From: Promethearchaeota archaeon
GTDB lineage: Archaea > Asgardarchaeota > Lokiarchaeia > Sigyniarchaeales > SOKP01
Assembly: GCA_019058365.1 (NCBI GenBank)
Contig: JAHPZE010000009.1
Span: 62,001-126,000, forward strand
Direction of reading: 5' to 3'
DNA length: 64,000 nt
The position numbers were made by a program, and so were the translations under genes. Positions 53,600 through 63,489 of the stretch are shown here, piece by piece. Position 1 is the stretch's first letter. Each line of letters begins with the position of its first letter. The notes under the pieces were generated by a model, which did not search any database, was not told the origin of the DNA, and was given only the letters and a program-made list of their open reading frames with translations.

Positions 53600-56362
53600 T
53601 TATACTAAAAAGAGTAGTTTTCCGAGAAAACTTAAAATATCAATGACTTTTATCTTACTTTTTAAATCTCTGTTTTCATTTAGATAACAGTTTAAATGAG
53701 CGATGCATTTAGGACATGCCGTAATTAGATATTCTGCTCCTGTTGCTATTGCTTGTCTAATCTTTTTTTCCTGAAATTTTTTAGAATCTTGATTGCAAGA
53801 AACATACGCAGAAACACCACAACAATCTGCATCTTGTTTAGCATCTTCCATTTCCACTAAATCTAAAGATGGGATAAGCTTCAATACCTCACGTGGTGCA
53901 TCAAAAACATTACTCATTCTCCCAAGCCTACATGGATCATGGTAAGTCACTTTAATTTTGTCGAAACCAGGAAATGTTATATCTTCTAATAAATTTTCTT
54001 TAAGAATATACTCACTAATGTGATAAATATCAAAATCAAACTCATCATTATCTTCAAATAGCTGTTTATACTCATTTTTCCATGTATAATATCCTTCAGC
54101 GCAACTAAAGACTAGAGTTTTGACTCCTGCATCTTTAAATAGTTTTACATTATATTCCGCTAATTTTTTAAATGTTTCAACATCTCCTCGCCAAAGACTA
54201 TCATGTCCACAACATTTTTCTTGAGGCAAAACTACTGGAGTTATACCATTTTGATTTAATAGACCAATTACACTCTTGGGGATCTCATAATAGTTAGGTG
54301 CATTTATTGAAGACCAGATATTTTGACTCCCATAATCACAGATCATAACACCTGAATCATCAAGTGCTTTTTCAAAATCCTCTGGTATCTGGTCAGTATT
54401 ACAACAACAATTACAATTCAAACATCGATTAGCTTCTTTCTTTGCTTGTTCCTCAGTAAATCCTAATTCCATTTCATCAAAACAGACTAATCTCTCAGAA
54501 CCAGGCATAAAATTCATGTTTTGACATGCTTGAGTTTGGATATATTTTTTAGGTATTGCGGATCGTTTAAGATCATTTTTTCTTATCCTTCCTTCCTTTA
54601 AGTCAAGTCCTCGGAGATAACTATTAATTGAATAAGCCGCTTCTCTACCATTCCCAATAGCATCGACAGCGCACATCAATGAGTTATTAATTATATCACC
54701 ACCAGCAAAGACTCCTGGAATTCCTGTTTCAAATGTTAAATCATCAACTACAATTTTACCTCTTTCAATGTCTAATTTATTTTCTGTAGCAGCATTAATA
54801 GGTTCTGGATCAAGCCCTTGACCGATAGCTATGACAATATAATCAACAACTATTTTAAACTCTGAACCTTCAATTTTACTTAATGGTCTTCTTCCTGTTT
54901 TAGGATCTGGATCTCCCCATTTTATTTTATAACAATTTAAGGCTAATTTACCATCAGATTCTTGTGTGATGTTTGTGGTTGATGTCTCAAAATGATACTC
55001 CATTACTTCTCGTTCAGCTTCATGTAAATCTTTAAGTACGTTCTTTAGAGTCTCTTCAGTTAAAATATCAACGAGATCAACTTTGGTTGCTCCTAACCGA
55101 AGTGCTGTTTCACCAACATCTACAGCAACGGCGCCGCCTCCTATAATTCCAAAAGTTTTTCCTTTAAATTCTTCTGGATTTTCTGAACATTTATATTTTC
55201 GGTCTAAAAGGAAATCAAGTGCCACATGGACATTTGATAAATTCTCACCTTCAAGTCTGAGAGTCTTGGGGACGTATAAACCTACAGCTATAAAGATTGC
55301 CTTATATCCTTTTTTCCATATATCTTCTATAGTAAAATCTGGACCGAATTCTTTATTTAAAACAATTTCTACTCCCATACTTTTTATAAACTCTACATCA
55401 TGGTCAAGTGCTTCGTCAGAAAGTCTGTATTGTGGGACGCCATATCTTACTACTCCCCCAGTTTTATTTCCTTTTTCAAAGATCGTCGGTTTATAGCCCA
55501 TTCTTGCAAGAAAGTATGCAGCTGACAAACCTCCAGGTCCAGCTCCTATAATAGCTACTTTTTCTTTTGTCTGTGGTACTGGTTTTATTTTACTTTGATT
55601 AGGATGTTCAACTTCCCAATCAGAGACAAACCGCTTAAGTTCACGGATAGCTACAGGATCATCAAAATATTGACGGTTACAATTTAAGGCACATTGAGCT
55701 GTACAAATTCTTCCGCATAAGTAAGGTAAAGGGTTTGTTTCTCTTATCAAATCAATAGCTTCTTGATACTTACCTTCTGCTATTAGAGATACATAACCCT
55801 GAACATCAACCCCTGCAGGGCATCCTACCACACATGGAGCCGCTCCAGTTAAAAAGGGAACGCATCCCATAAAATAGCCAATTTCTCCTTTATTAGTTAT
55901 TTTTAATCCCGTTCCTTCAAGGAAACCTATTTTATTAGTAAATTTAATTTTGTCTTCAGCCATTAATTTTGGTAAACTTGAATAAACCCTCTCATGATTA
56001 CAACTTATTAACCCCTCTTGTAATGGTTTATATTCTGATGCAAGAGAGCGAAGATCTTTAATTATTTGGGTAAAATTTACTCCAGTATCTTCCTTAGTCA
56101 TTGGGCAATAAACTGAACATAGACCACAAGTAAGACACTTCCATATATCATTATTTTTTAAAGCCTCTTCTGGTGTTAGAAAAGTTAAATCTACAATTAA
56201 GCTGCGGGGGTAAAAGATATCTAGAAATGCAGTTGGGCAAACATTATTGCAACGATTACAATTATAACAATAGTTAGCAGCAGAATTAACTTTTTTAAGT
56301 AACTCTATTGAAGCTGTTTTCTTGATTTTATCATCAGCTACTTTATCATCAGATTCAGTCAT
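53600..56362 (-). CDS. HdrC-GltD-CCG fusion oxidoreductase
   Basis: A 920-residue multi-domain protein. Residues 1-~110 are HdrC-like, with CYNCNRCNNVCPTA and CLTCGLCSVYCPMT. From ~175, CVVGCPAGVDVQGYVSLIAE and CGRICTAQCALNC belong to GltD/NfnB-type dihydropyrimidine-dehydrogenase-like subunits. VAIIGAGPGGLSAAYFLARM (~270) binds FAD, and FGIIGGGAVAVDVGETAL (~405) binds NAD(P). CLNCNCCCNTDQIP (~648) is followed by HdrB/CCG-type domains: EKCCGHDSLWRGD, TYHDPCRLGRMS, DADCCGVSAYVSCN and ACPKCIAHL. NAD(P)H, ferredoxin and a disulfide (or thiol) reduction site are thus on one chain. The RdhA-like gene lies upstream on the same strand. Confidence 0.85.
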   Translation of the reverse strand: MTESDDKVADDKIKKTASIELLKKVNSAANYCYNCNRCNNVCPTAFLDIFYPRSLIVDLTFLTPEEALKNNDIWKCLTCGLCSVYCPMTKEDTGVNFTQIIKDLRSLASEYKPLQEGLISCNHERVYSSLPKLMAEDKIKFTNKIGFLEGTGLKITNKGEIGYFMGCVPFLTGAAPCVVGCPAGVDVQGYVSLIAEGKYQEAIDLIRETNPLPYLCGRICTAQCALNCNRQYFDDPVAIRELKRFVSDWEVEHPNQSKIKPVPQTKEKVAIIGAGPGGLSAAYFLARMGYKPTIFEKGNKTGGVVRYGVPQYRLSDEALDHDVEFIKSMGVEIVLNKEFGPDFTIEDIWKKGYKAIFIAVGLYVPKTLRLEGENLSNVHVALDFLLDRKYKCSENPEEFKGKTFGIIGGGAVAVDVGETALRLGATKVDLVDILTEETLKNVLKDLHEAEREVMEYHFETSTTNITQESDGKLALNCYKIKWGDPDPKTGRRPLSKIEGSEFKIVVDYIVIAIGQGLDPEPINAATENKLDIERGKIVVDDLTFETGIPGVFAGGDIINNSLMCAVDAIGNGREAAYSINSYLRGLDLKEGRIRKNDLKRSAIPKKYIQTQACQNMNFMPGSERLVCFDEMELGFTEEQAKKEANRCLNCNCCCNTDQIPEDFEKALDDSGVMICDYGSQNIWSSINAPNYYEIPKSVIGLLNQNGITPVVLPQEKCCGHDSLWRGDVETFKKLAEYNVKLFKDAGVKTLVFSCAEGYYTWKNEYKQLFEDNDEFDFDIYHISEYILKENLLEDITFPGFDKIKVTYHDPCRLGRMSNVFDAPREVLKLIPSLDLVEMEDAKQDADCCGVSAYVSCNQDSKKFQEKKIRQAIATGAEYLITACPKCIAHLNCYLNENRDLKSKIKVIDILSFLGKLLFLV

Positions 56363-56464
56363 TATAAGTCAATAAAATAGGTTTTTTATAGTTAATTAAA
56401 AAGGTTGTTTTAATTTGAATATAATTGTTATATTTTGTTAATTAGAAATTTCTAATAGTATTAC

Positions 56465-57325
56465 TCATGAATGCCTTGAAGGTTGACATATTCTGAGGCA
56501 GTAAGAGCAGTAATTATTCTCTAAAATACTTTGAATACATTTAGATCTATCGATGTGTGTAATTACACCATTTGGTTTTTCAATAGGAATCTCATAGACG
56601 GCACCTCCTTTACATTCCCTTACACAGGCTCCACACTTTATACATGACTCTTGTAAATCACTGAAATCTCTTTTTTTTGTTTTAGGAATTTCTGCATCGG
56701 TAGTAATTATACTCCATCTTTGCCTAGGACCAAATTCAGGTGAAATAATTAATCCATTTCTACCCATAATGCCTAAATTTGCAGCAGTAACGTGAGGGCC
56801 ATATAGAAGTTTTCCTCCAAATGGATGGTGAGCTTCACTCTTATAACCTAAGTGTTTCATGTATTCTGCTAATTCAATTGTAACATCACCTAAAACTTTA
56901 TAGACTCGAAATACTTCTATTTCACAAATCGCTCCAGGGGCTTTCTTAATTTTATCCCATTTCATTTCCATTCCGAGGATTATCGCATTTTTCCCATAAA
57001 CTTTTAGGTCTTTAAAAATATAATTTTCGTTAACAGGCGTATAGCTTATGAAATCTACATCAAGTTCTTTCGCTTTTTTCTCAAATTTCTCCCAAAAATC
57101 AGGTGAAACATCTGTTTTATTATTATTTTCATTTCCATATTTTGTTTTCCTCGATTGCTGGAACCCTTTAAAAGTTCCCCGAAGATACTTACTGAATAGG
57201 TTAGCAGTTTCTCGATCTAGGATTTCTGCTGGACCTAAACTCATGCTAAATAGTTCTTTAGGAACAATAAAAACAAGATTTTCATTTCTTCCAATATAGG
57301 TTGGCTCAATCCCTGCGTCTGACAT
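56465..57325 (-). CDS. Iron-sulfur protein of the RdhA/QueG-like family
   Basis: A 286-residue protein. YGKNAIILGMEMKWDKIKKA, HLGYKSEAHHPFGG, GRNGLIISPEFGPRQRW and ITTDAEI match the fold shared by epoxyqueuosine reductase and reductive dehalogenases, cobalamin-dependent redox enzymes. C-terminal 4Fe-4S ligands CIKCGACVRECKGGAVY are followed by CIQS...CSYCLRICQP. The N-terminal domain is shorter than in QueG, and the substrate is unknown; it need not be a dehalogenase. It lies 102 nt upstream of the HdrC-GltD fusion gene, so a shared redox job is likely. Confidence 0.7.
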   Translation of the reverse strand: MSDAGIEPTYIGRNENLVFIVPKELFSMSLGPAEILDRETANLFSKYLRGTFKGFQQSRKTKYGNENNNKTDVSPDFWEKFEKKAKELDVDFISYTPVNENYIFKDLKVYGKNAIILGMEMKWDKIKKAPGAICEIEVFRVYKVLGDVTIELAEYMKHLGYKSEAHHPFGGKLLYGPHVTAANLGIMGRNGLIISPEFGPRQRWSIITTDAEIPKTKKRDFSDLQESCIKCGACVRECKGGAVYEIPIEKPNGVITHIDRSKCIQSILENNYCSYCLRICQPSRHS

Positions 57326-57394
57326 TTATTATCACTTTTAATTCAAAACACTACAATTTTTACGTTTCTTCATATTAAATACAATATAAAGATA

Positions 57395-57508
57395 ATGGTT
57401 TTAAAGATAAATCCTCTGAATTCTAGTTCCCCATTCTGTGGAAAGGAAAAAGAAACAAAATACTCTAAATGTTTTAATATCTACTGTCAAGGATAAAAGT
57501 TTAATTTA
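57395..57508 (+). pseudogene. Relic of the 5' end of the SNF2 helicase gene
   Basis: From an ATG at 57395 the frame reads MVLKINPLNSSSPFCGK, then about ten residues with SKCFNIYCQG, a TAA at 57494, and KFN. This aligns residue for residue with the start of the helicase at 58671 (MVINIKEFKYKCPFCGK ... SKCFNVYCQGQKFN). The first zinc-ribbon Cys is lost and a Gln codon has become TAA. The alignment fades soon after. The duplicate ends the 344-base gap between the RdhA-like gene and the membrane-protein gene; nothing else is seen there. Confidence 0.7.
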
Positions 57509-57669
57509 GTGAGTAACTATTTATACCAATATATTTCACTCTAAAAATAGATCTTTTAAGGAATAAATTAATATTAATATCTGGTTAATTAATTTTTAGT
57601 TAAGTTTTTATTTTAGAAAACTTCTTTAAAAATTCAAGTTTTAGAAAAACACATTAGTTTAGTTAAAAC

Positions 57670-58347
57670 ATGATGAAATTCTTCAAGAAAAAAAATTTAG
57701 GAATAGGATTTGCAAGTGAAATATGCATATGGAAAGATAAATCGGACTGTGGAGATTGTAAATTAGATGAACAGATATTTTGCCGTCCTAAGCTGAAATA
57801 CATGATTTATTTTGCATTACCATTAATGATTGGTTTAGTCCCAGTAATCCTTGGAGTTTTGTTTTCGAATTTTAATATCATAATAAAGTTATTTTTCTTT
57901 ATAAGTTGGTTTGCTTATGCCATGTTCTTTTTTAGTGTTTGGGAAAGCCATATGATTTGTAATTACTGCCCTTATTATGCAAATGACGCACAAAAAACGC
58001 TTCATTGTCCAATAGATAAGGGAAAATTAAAAACAGGAAAATATCAACCTGGACCCTTGTCTATGTCAGAAAAGATTCAGTTTATATTAGGAGCAAGCAT
58101 ATTGTTCATGTATCCTATTCCCTTTTTAATAATTGGAGGATTATTACTTCCATTAACCTTTTTGATTATTGGAATAATTACTTGGATAATCGTAATTCAG
58201 TTAAAAGTATGCAATGCTTGTGTGAATTTTGCGTGTCCTCTAAATAGAGTGAAAAAGGAAATTAGGGACGAGTTTTTCCAGCTAAATCCTATTATAAAGG
58301 AAGCATGGATAAAATCAGGATATAAAATCGAATTTGAGGGGAAATAA
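57670..58347 (+). CDS. Cys-rich four-helix membrane protein
   Basis: A 225-residue protein. The N-terminal cytoplasmic part has cysteines in SEICIWKDKSDCGDCK and QIFCRP. Two helices follow (~42-64, 68-84), then a loop with HMICNYCPYYAND and TLHCPID. Two more helices (~135-152, 158-180) end before CNACVNFACPLNRVKK. The CxxCP...CxxCxxxxCP spacing resembles NapH/ferredoxin-type membrane redox proteins, but not a full 4Fe-4S set. It may pass electrons at the membrane for the neighbouring redox genes, or bind metal. No firm family. Confidence 0.6.
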   Translation: MMKFFKKKNLGIGFASEICIWKDKSDCGDCKLDEQIFCRPKLKYMIYFALPLMIGLVPVILGVLFSNFNIIIKLFFFISWFAYAMFFFSVWESHMICNYCPYYANDAQKTLHCPIDKGKLKTGKYQPGPLSMSEKIQFILGASILFMYPIPFLIIGGLLLPLTFLIIGIITWIIVIQLKVCNACVNFACPLNRVKKEIRDEFFQLNPIIKEAWIKSGYKIEFEGK

Positions 58348-58670
58348 GAGTTTATGATAATAGATTTTAAAAGATTGAGATGGAAGAAAGAGAACCTTGC
58401 ATTGCTTCGGGTCCTCTGGAGTACTAAAATGTGTGATCAAGGGATTGCTTAGATGTGAGAAAGACCTAAAAAAGATGTGATAGTATTTTTTTATCTATAA
58501 AATTTTTGAATTAAAATCTATTTTCATAGATAACATTAGTTTAATCAACTTTTTACCTGACATCCTTCACTAATTATCTTAAGTCAACTTTTATATATCT
58601 ATAAATCAAAATAACAAAATTTTTACTTCAGAATAGAATATATTGAATAATTAGAGAGAATAAAAACTGT
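58348..58670. other. Intergenic stretch without a recognisable gene
   Basis: These 323 bases separate the Cys-rich membrane protein from the helicase. Around 58380-58450 the base composition is less A/T-rich than its surroundings and short open frames exist on both strands, possibly decayed coding sequence, but no family was recognised. A TTTATATA box near 58590 may serve the helicase gene about 75 nt downstream. Confidence 0.4.
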
Positions 58671-61600
58671 GTGGTTATTAACATTAAAGAGTTTAAATAT
58701 AAATGTCCTTTTTGTGGGAAATTATTAGAAAGTAGATTATCTAAATGTTTTAATGTATATTGTCAAGGGCAAAAATTTAATATAGGTAATTTAGTCATAA
58801 ATAGGTTAAATCCAGATTTAGGGATTGGACGTATAATAAAAAAATTAGAAATCCCAACTTCAAAATCTTTAGATGAGGATGATACTTATTTTATAACAAA
58901 ATATAAAGTGTCTTTTAAAAATAACATATCCAAGATTATTCATCCCATTGATCTTATCCATCTGATTTTTGAGATTAATGACAAAATTGTGACTAAACAA
59001 GGAATTGGGTATATTAATACAAAAGATTTTCTAATCAAAAATGGAATAATATCTTATGAATTTTTGATGGAGAATGGTAAAGTATCTCAAATTTTTGAAA
59101 ATGAAATTTATTCTAAATATGAAACTCCTATAAAAAGTTTGATTTCACAACAGTTATTTGATCCTCCTAAGAATTTCTTGATTAAGTACTGGGCAAACTT
59201 GTTTTATTCCTATTATAAATCATATCAAATCAAATGCATTACTAATTCTCGCTTATCATTAATGCCCCATCAAATAAATGTCACTCATAGATTGTCTGAA
59301 GAACATTTTCCTAGGATTGTTTTAGCCGATGAAGTTGGTCTTGGAAAAACTATAGAAGCAGGTATTTATATCAAGGAAATGATGGCAAGAGATTTAGCAG
59401 AACGCATCTTAATTATTGTTCCTGCCTCATTAGTTAAACAATGGCAATTTGAAATGCAAAATAAGTTTAATATTAATTTTACAATTTACGATGGAAAAAA
59501 AGTCAAAGAATTGAAAAAACAAGGGAGTTATAAGCATCCGGAAATTCTCCAGAATCCCTTCTATTATAATAATTTAATCATATGTTCCCTTCAATTTGCT
59601 CGAAGTAGAAAATATATTGAATTATTATCAAGTATTTCATGGGATATTGTGATATTCGACGAAGCACATCATTTAAGAAGATATATAATCAACGTAAAGA
59701 CGGAAAATTATCGAGAAACTCTTAATTATGAATTAGCAAGAAATATAAGTCTAAATTCAGAAAGTATGCTCCTATTAACTGCTACTCCCCTACAACTTCA
59801 TTCTTTTGAATTATTTTCTTTAATTGAACTTATTCATCCAGAGATCTTTGAGAGTTTTAGCGATTTTGAACATTTTAGAAAAAATATGCCATTTATTAAC
59901 TTACTAATTTCAAACCTTAATAATATTGATAAATTAAATAATTTTGAACTAAAAAATACGATTAGACTTCTAAAAGATCTTAAATATGTAGATAGAAAAA
60001 AAGAGGTTAATCAAATTCTTTCAAAGATTAAAGATGATTCTTATAAATTGAATCTATCAAGAAAGATTGAAGAAGATCATACTATCTCTAAATTTTTAAT
60101 TAGAAATCGCAAGAAAAATGTATTTACTGGAGAGTTATTAAATAAGAGAATTGTAAATACTATTATGGTATATCCTACTCAACAAGAATTAGATGTCTAT
60201 AACGAGATCCGTCTTTACCTTGCAAAAATCTATAATTCTACCCTAAGCAAAGAAAACACAGGGATTGGATTTATTATAACTACTCTTCAGAAACTACTTA
60301 CAAGTTCGAAATTTGCATTTTTAAAGAGTATGGAAAGAAGGTTGGATCAAATTGACAGATATAAAAATATTTTTCTTAATACAGACATAATCAGAGAAGT
60401 TGATCCTGAATTTTATGAATCAGAAATGGAGGATCAATATCTTGACTCTGAAATAATAGATGTTTTCAAAAGTAAAAAAAGTACGGTAAAACAAGAAGAT
60501 TTAATTGATATGCTTAATCAAGAGAAGATATTAAAAGAATTCTATGATAAACTCAATACTCTACCATATGATTCGAAATCAGATAAGTTAATGGAATTAT
60601 TAGACCAGATTTATGCACAAAGCTCTAATGAAAAGATAATAATTTTTACGCAATTTGTTGATACATTGAAATTCTTAAAATCATTAATTGAGAATCACAA
60701 TCATGATTATTCTGTTGAATTATTTTATGGAGGATTAGATAATAGAGAAAAAGATGAGGCAGTTGAAAGTTTTAGGGTTAGTGAGAAATCATCTATCTTA
60801 ATATCTACAGAAATTGGAGGAGAAGGTCGAAATTTCCAATTCTGTCGTGTTCTAATAAATTATGATTTACCATGGAATCCAATGAAACTTGAACAAAGGA
60901 TTGGGAGACTAGACAGAATTGGTCAAAAATCAAAAGAAATTTACATTTATAATATATTCATGGAAGGAACAGTTGAAACTGACATAATTCACGCTATAAT
61001 AAAAAGAATTAACCTTTTTGAAGAATCAATTGGAATTTTAGAGCCTATCATTGGAAGAATTGAAAAGGATTTTAAAGATGTTATTTTTGCTGAAGAAGAT
61101 GGGAAAAAACGGAAGAAGTTGAACGAATTTTATCGAACTCTTGATGAAGAAATAAGAAAAGCGAAAGAAATCGAGATGCAATTAGATGATCTTATGATTG
61201 ATAAAAGGTCTTTTCAAATGGAGGGCTTAATTACTTCTTTAGCATCGTGTGTAGATGTAAAACTTACTCATAATGAATTATACTTATTAATGAAATTATT
61301 TTTTGATATTCATAATAATTTATATGGTAATTTAGAAGAAATTCAAGATCTTCCTGAAAAAATTAGAGAAGATTATTACTTTATTTCAAAAATTCTTGTA
61401 TCAAATGCGTTGCTTCAAAATCCAAAATATTATTTTCTGAATGAGTATATTGGAACTTTCAATCTTGAACTCGCAAGAAAAAAAGAAGAAATTGACTTTT
61501 TTGCCTTAGGGCATCCATTAATCAACAACATTTTAGATTTTTGCAAAAGTGAAGAATTTTCTGGAAATTTTAGTATACTTTATTTAAGAAAGAAAACAAT

Positions 61601-62279
61601 GGAAAAATTTAAGGTTCCTAAAAAAATCTACACTAATAGATTGTATCTTTTTGTTTTCTCAGTTAAATTCCAAGGCTATATAATTGAAAACCAGACTATA
61701 GCAGTTGTGGTAGATAAAAATGGTAATGAAATTGAAAATTTTGCTGATAGAATCTTAGATATTAAGAAGATTAATGAATTATTCGAATTCAATGGAAATA
61801 AAGAGAAAATTAATATCGATTATAATCTAGTTAGTAATCTTCAAAAAGTGGCAAAGAAAATTGTTAAATCAAAAACTTCAACTTGGAAAAGAGAAATTAA
61901 AATTCTAAATGATACTATTTTTAACCAAGAAAAAAGGAAGAAAGAAAAAATGTATTCCCATAAGAGAAGAACCCTCAATCTAAAGCTTGAATCATTACGT
62001 CAAATATTAGAACGAAATAAAAATAAAATACCAACCACACGGCAACTGCAAAACATAGAAAAACTAACAGATATGGCAAAAAAGCAAGAAAGATTAGATA
62101 AAATAGAAAAATTAAAAGAACAAACCAAATTTATTCAAACAGATTTAAAATTGACTGAAAAAAAAATCGATGAATTAACATTTGAATATGAAGATCTTAA
62201 AAATGATATGAATAAAAGAAATCTATCAAAATTTTACACTAATCTCCTATCATTTGCTTTATTAAAAATAGTTGAATAA
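58671..62279 (+). CDS. RapA-like SNF2 helicase with N-terminal zinc ribbon
   Basis: A 1202-residue protein. It starts with a zinc ribbon (YKCPFCGKLLESRLSKCFN, then YCQG). Helicase motifs are LADEVGLGKTIEAGI (Walker A, ~220), IVPASLVKQW, VIFDEAHHLRR (DEAH, ~329), LLLTATPLQLHS (III), IIFTQFVDTLKF (IV), LISTEIGGEGRNFQFC and EQRIGRLDRIGQK (V-VI, ~745). This is the RapA/HepA branch of SNF2 enzymes, which recycles RNA polymerase or remodels protein-DNA complexes; relatives also occur in DISARM-type defence. The last ~180 residues are a coiled coil. The GTG start is supported by the colinear relic at 57395. Confidence 0.88.
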   Translation: MVINIKEFKYKCPFCGKLLESRLSKCFNVYCQGQKFNIGNLVINRLNPDLGIGRIIKKLEIPTSKSLDEDDTYFITKYKVSFKNNISKIIHPIDLIHLIFEINDKIVTKQGIGYINTKDFLIKNGIISYEFLMENGKVSQIFENEIYSKYETPIKSLISQQLFDPPKNFLIKYWANLFYSYYKSYQIKCITNSRLSLMPHQINVTHRLSEEHFPRIVLADEVGLGKTIEAGIYIKEMMARDLAERILIIVPASLVKQWQFEMQNKFNINFTIYDGKKVKELKKQGSYKHPEILQNPFYYNNLIICSLQFARSRKYIELLSSISWDIVIFDEAHHLRRYIINVKTENYRETLNYELARNISLNSESMLLLTATPLQLHSFELFSLIELIHPEIFESFSDFEHFRKNMPFINLLISNLNNIDKLNNFELKNTIRLLKDLKYVDRKKEVNQILSKIKDDSYKLNLSRKIEEDHTISKFLIRNRKKNVFTGELLNKRIVNTIMVYPTQQELDVYNEIRLYLAKIYNSTLSKENTGIGFIITTLQKLLTSSKFAFLKSMERRLDQIDRYKNIFLNTDIIREVDPEFYESEMEDQYLDSEIIDVFKSKKSTVKQEDLIDMLNQEKILKEFYDKLNTLPYDSKSDKLMELLDQIYAQSSNEKIIIFTQFVDTLKFLKSLIENHNHDYSVELFYGGLDNREKDEAVESFRVSEKSSILISTEIGGEGRNFQFCRVLINYDLPWNPMKLEQRIGRLDRIGQKSKEIYIYNIFMEGTVETDIIHAIIKRINLFEESIGILEPIIGRIEKDFKDVIFAEEDGKKRKKLNEFYRTLDEEIRKAKEIEMQLDDLMIDKRSFQMEGLITSLASCVDVKLTHNELYLLMKLFFDIHNNLYGNLEEIQDLPEKIREDYYFISKILVSNALLQNPKYYFLNEYIGTFNLELARKKEEIDFFALGHPLINNILDFCKSEEFSGNFSILYLRKKTMEKFKVPKKIYTNRLYLFVFSVKFQGYIIENQTIAVVVDKNGNEIENFADRILDIKKINELFEFNGNKEKINIDYNLVSNLQKVAKKIVKSKTSTWKREIKILNDTIFNQEKRKKEKMYSHKRRTLNLKLESLRQILERNKNKIPTTRQLQNIEKLTDMAKKQERLDKIEKLKEQTKFIQTDLKLTEKKIDELTFEYEDLKNDMNKRNLSKFYTNLLSFALLKIVE

Positions 62280-62288
62280 TAGGCGATT

Positions 62289-62819
62289 TTATTTATAATT
62301 TATATTTTTTAACATTTTATTTGTCAAATTCAAGAAAGCATCTTCGACATTTTCCCCTGTTTTTGCGGAAGTTTCGACATAATAAGTTTTCTCTTTTTTA
62401 GCAAACACTTGAGCACTTTCTCGTTCGGAAAGTTCATCACTTTTTTCAATTAAATCTGCTTTATTTCCAATTAACACAAATGGTATGTTTTTACCAGCAT
62501 ATTCATGCAAATCTTTTAACCAATCTTCAAGTTCTTCAAATGTATGCCATCGGGAAAGATCAAAGACGATTAACGCTCCATTAGCGCCATCAAAAAAGCT
62601 TGATCGTAGAAACTTATATCTATCCTGGCCACCAATATCCCAAATCTGCAATTTTATAGTTGTCCCCGGTTTGTATTCAATAATTTTTGATAAAAAATCA
62701 GCACCAATAGTTAATTTATACCTAAAGGAGAATTTATTCTCTACAAACCTATGTAAGAGTGAAGTCTTACCGACAGCTCCAGGACCTATGATAATTACTT
62801 TAAAAACAAAAAGTGACAT
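62289..62819 (-). CDS. Rab/Ras-like small GTPase
   Basis: A 176-residue single-domain GTPase with all motifs: P-loop IIGPGAVGKTSLLHRF (G1, ~10), switch I Thr in YKLTIGADFLSK (G2), WDIGGQDRYKFLR (G3 DxxG), LIGNKADLIE (G4 NKxD) and ETSAKTG (G5). No C-terminal prenylation Cys is present (it ends NINYK), so membrane targeting, if any, uses another means. Gly follows Gly-Gln in GGQD as in Arf/Rab-like archaeal forms. It is the first of three related genes in tandem. Confidence 0.92.
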   Translation of the reverse strand: MSLFVFKVIIIGPGAVGKTSLLHRFVENKFSFRYKLTIGADFLSKIIEYKPGTTIKLQIWDIGGQDRYKFLRSSFFDGANGALIVFDLSRWHTFEELEDWLKDLHEYAGKNIPFVLIGNKADLIEKSDELSERESAQVFAKKEKTYYVETSAKTGENVEDAFLNLTNKMLKNINYK

Positions 62820-62944
62820 AATGTTTGAATAATTACGTATACAGTTTTAATAAATAATCTCCATTAAATATTTATACATTTTTGAAAATCTCAAGCTTAA
62901 ATAGAAGAAATTTTCAAAATAAAGGAGTAAAAAACTATTCAGAA

Positions 62945-63466
62945 TTAAGTTTTTTTTATGACATTTTTAGCTAGTTCGATGAACGTATCTTCTACATTGT
63001 CACCTTCTTTAGCTGATGTTTCAATATATAAACAGTTTTCATTCTTAGCATATTGAAGCGATTCATTTCGGTTGATTACCTCACCTATTTCACTAATCAA
63101 ATCAGACTTATTTCCTATTATTACAACTGGAATATCTTTTCCAATTGATTGTTTCATATCGGAGAGCCATTCTTTCATTTTCGAAAAAGTTTGAACTCTT
63201 GAAAGATCAAAAACCAATAGTGCGCCATTAGTTCCATCATAAAAATTACGACGCAATGATTTAAAACGATCCTGTCCTCCAATATCCCAAATAAGTAACC
63301 TAACTTTCTTTTCTTGATCATATTCTACTGTTTTAGTTATGAAATCTACCCCAATAGTAAATTTATATTGGAGAGAAAACTTATCTTCAACAAATCGGCG
63401 TATAAGAGATGATTTTCCCACTCCTGCAGGGCCAATAACGATAATTTTGAATGAATATTCTTCCAT
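62945..63466 (-). CDS. Rab/Ras-like small GTPase
   Basis: A 173-residue single-domain GTPase: IVIGPAGVGKSSLIRRFVED (G1), YKFTIGVDFITK (G2), WDIGGQDRFKSLRRNFYDG (G3), VIIGNKSDLIS (G4) and ETSAKEG (G5). It ends NVIKKT without a lipidation Cys. It closely resembles its two neighbours, and a TATA box lies 24-33 nt upstream, giving its own short-leader transcript. Confidence 0.92.
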   Translation of the reverse strand: MEEYSFKIIVIGPAGVGKSSLIRRFVEDKFSLQYKFTIGVDFITKTVEYDQEKKVRLLIWDIGGQDRFKSLRRNFYDGTNGALLVFDLSRVQTFSKMKEWLSDMKQSIGKDIPVVIIGNKSDLISEIGEVINRNESLQYAKNENCLYIETSAKEGDNVEDTFIELAKNVIKKT

Positions 63467-63489
63467 TTTATTGAAATTTAAGAATTTTC

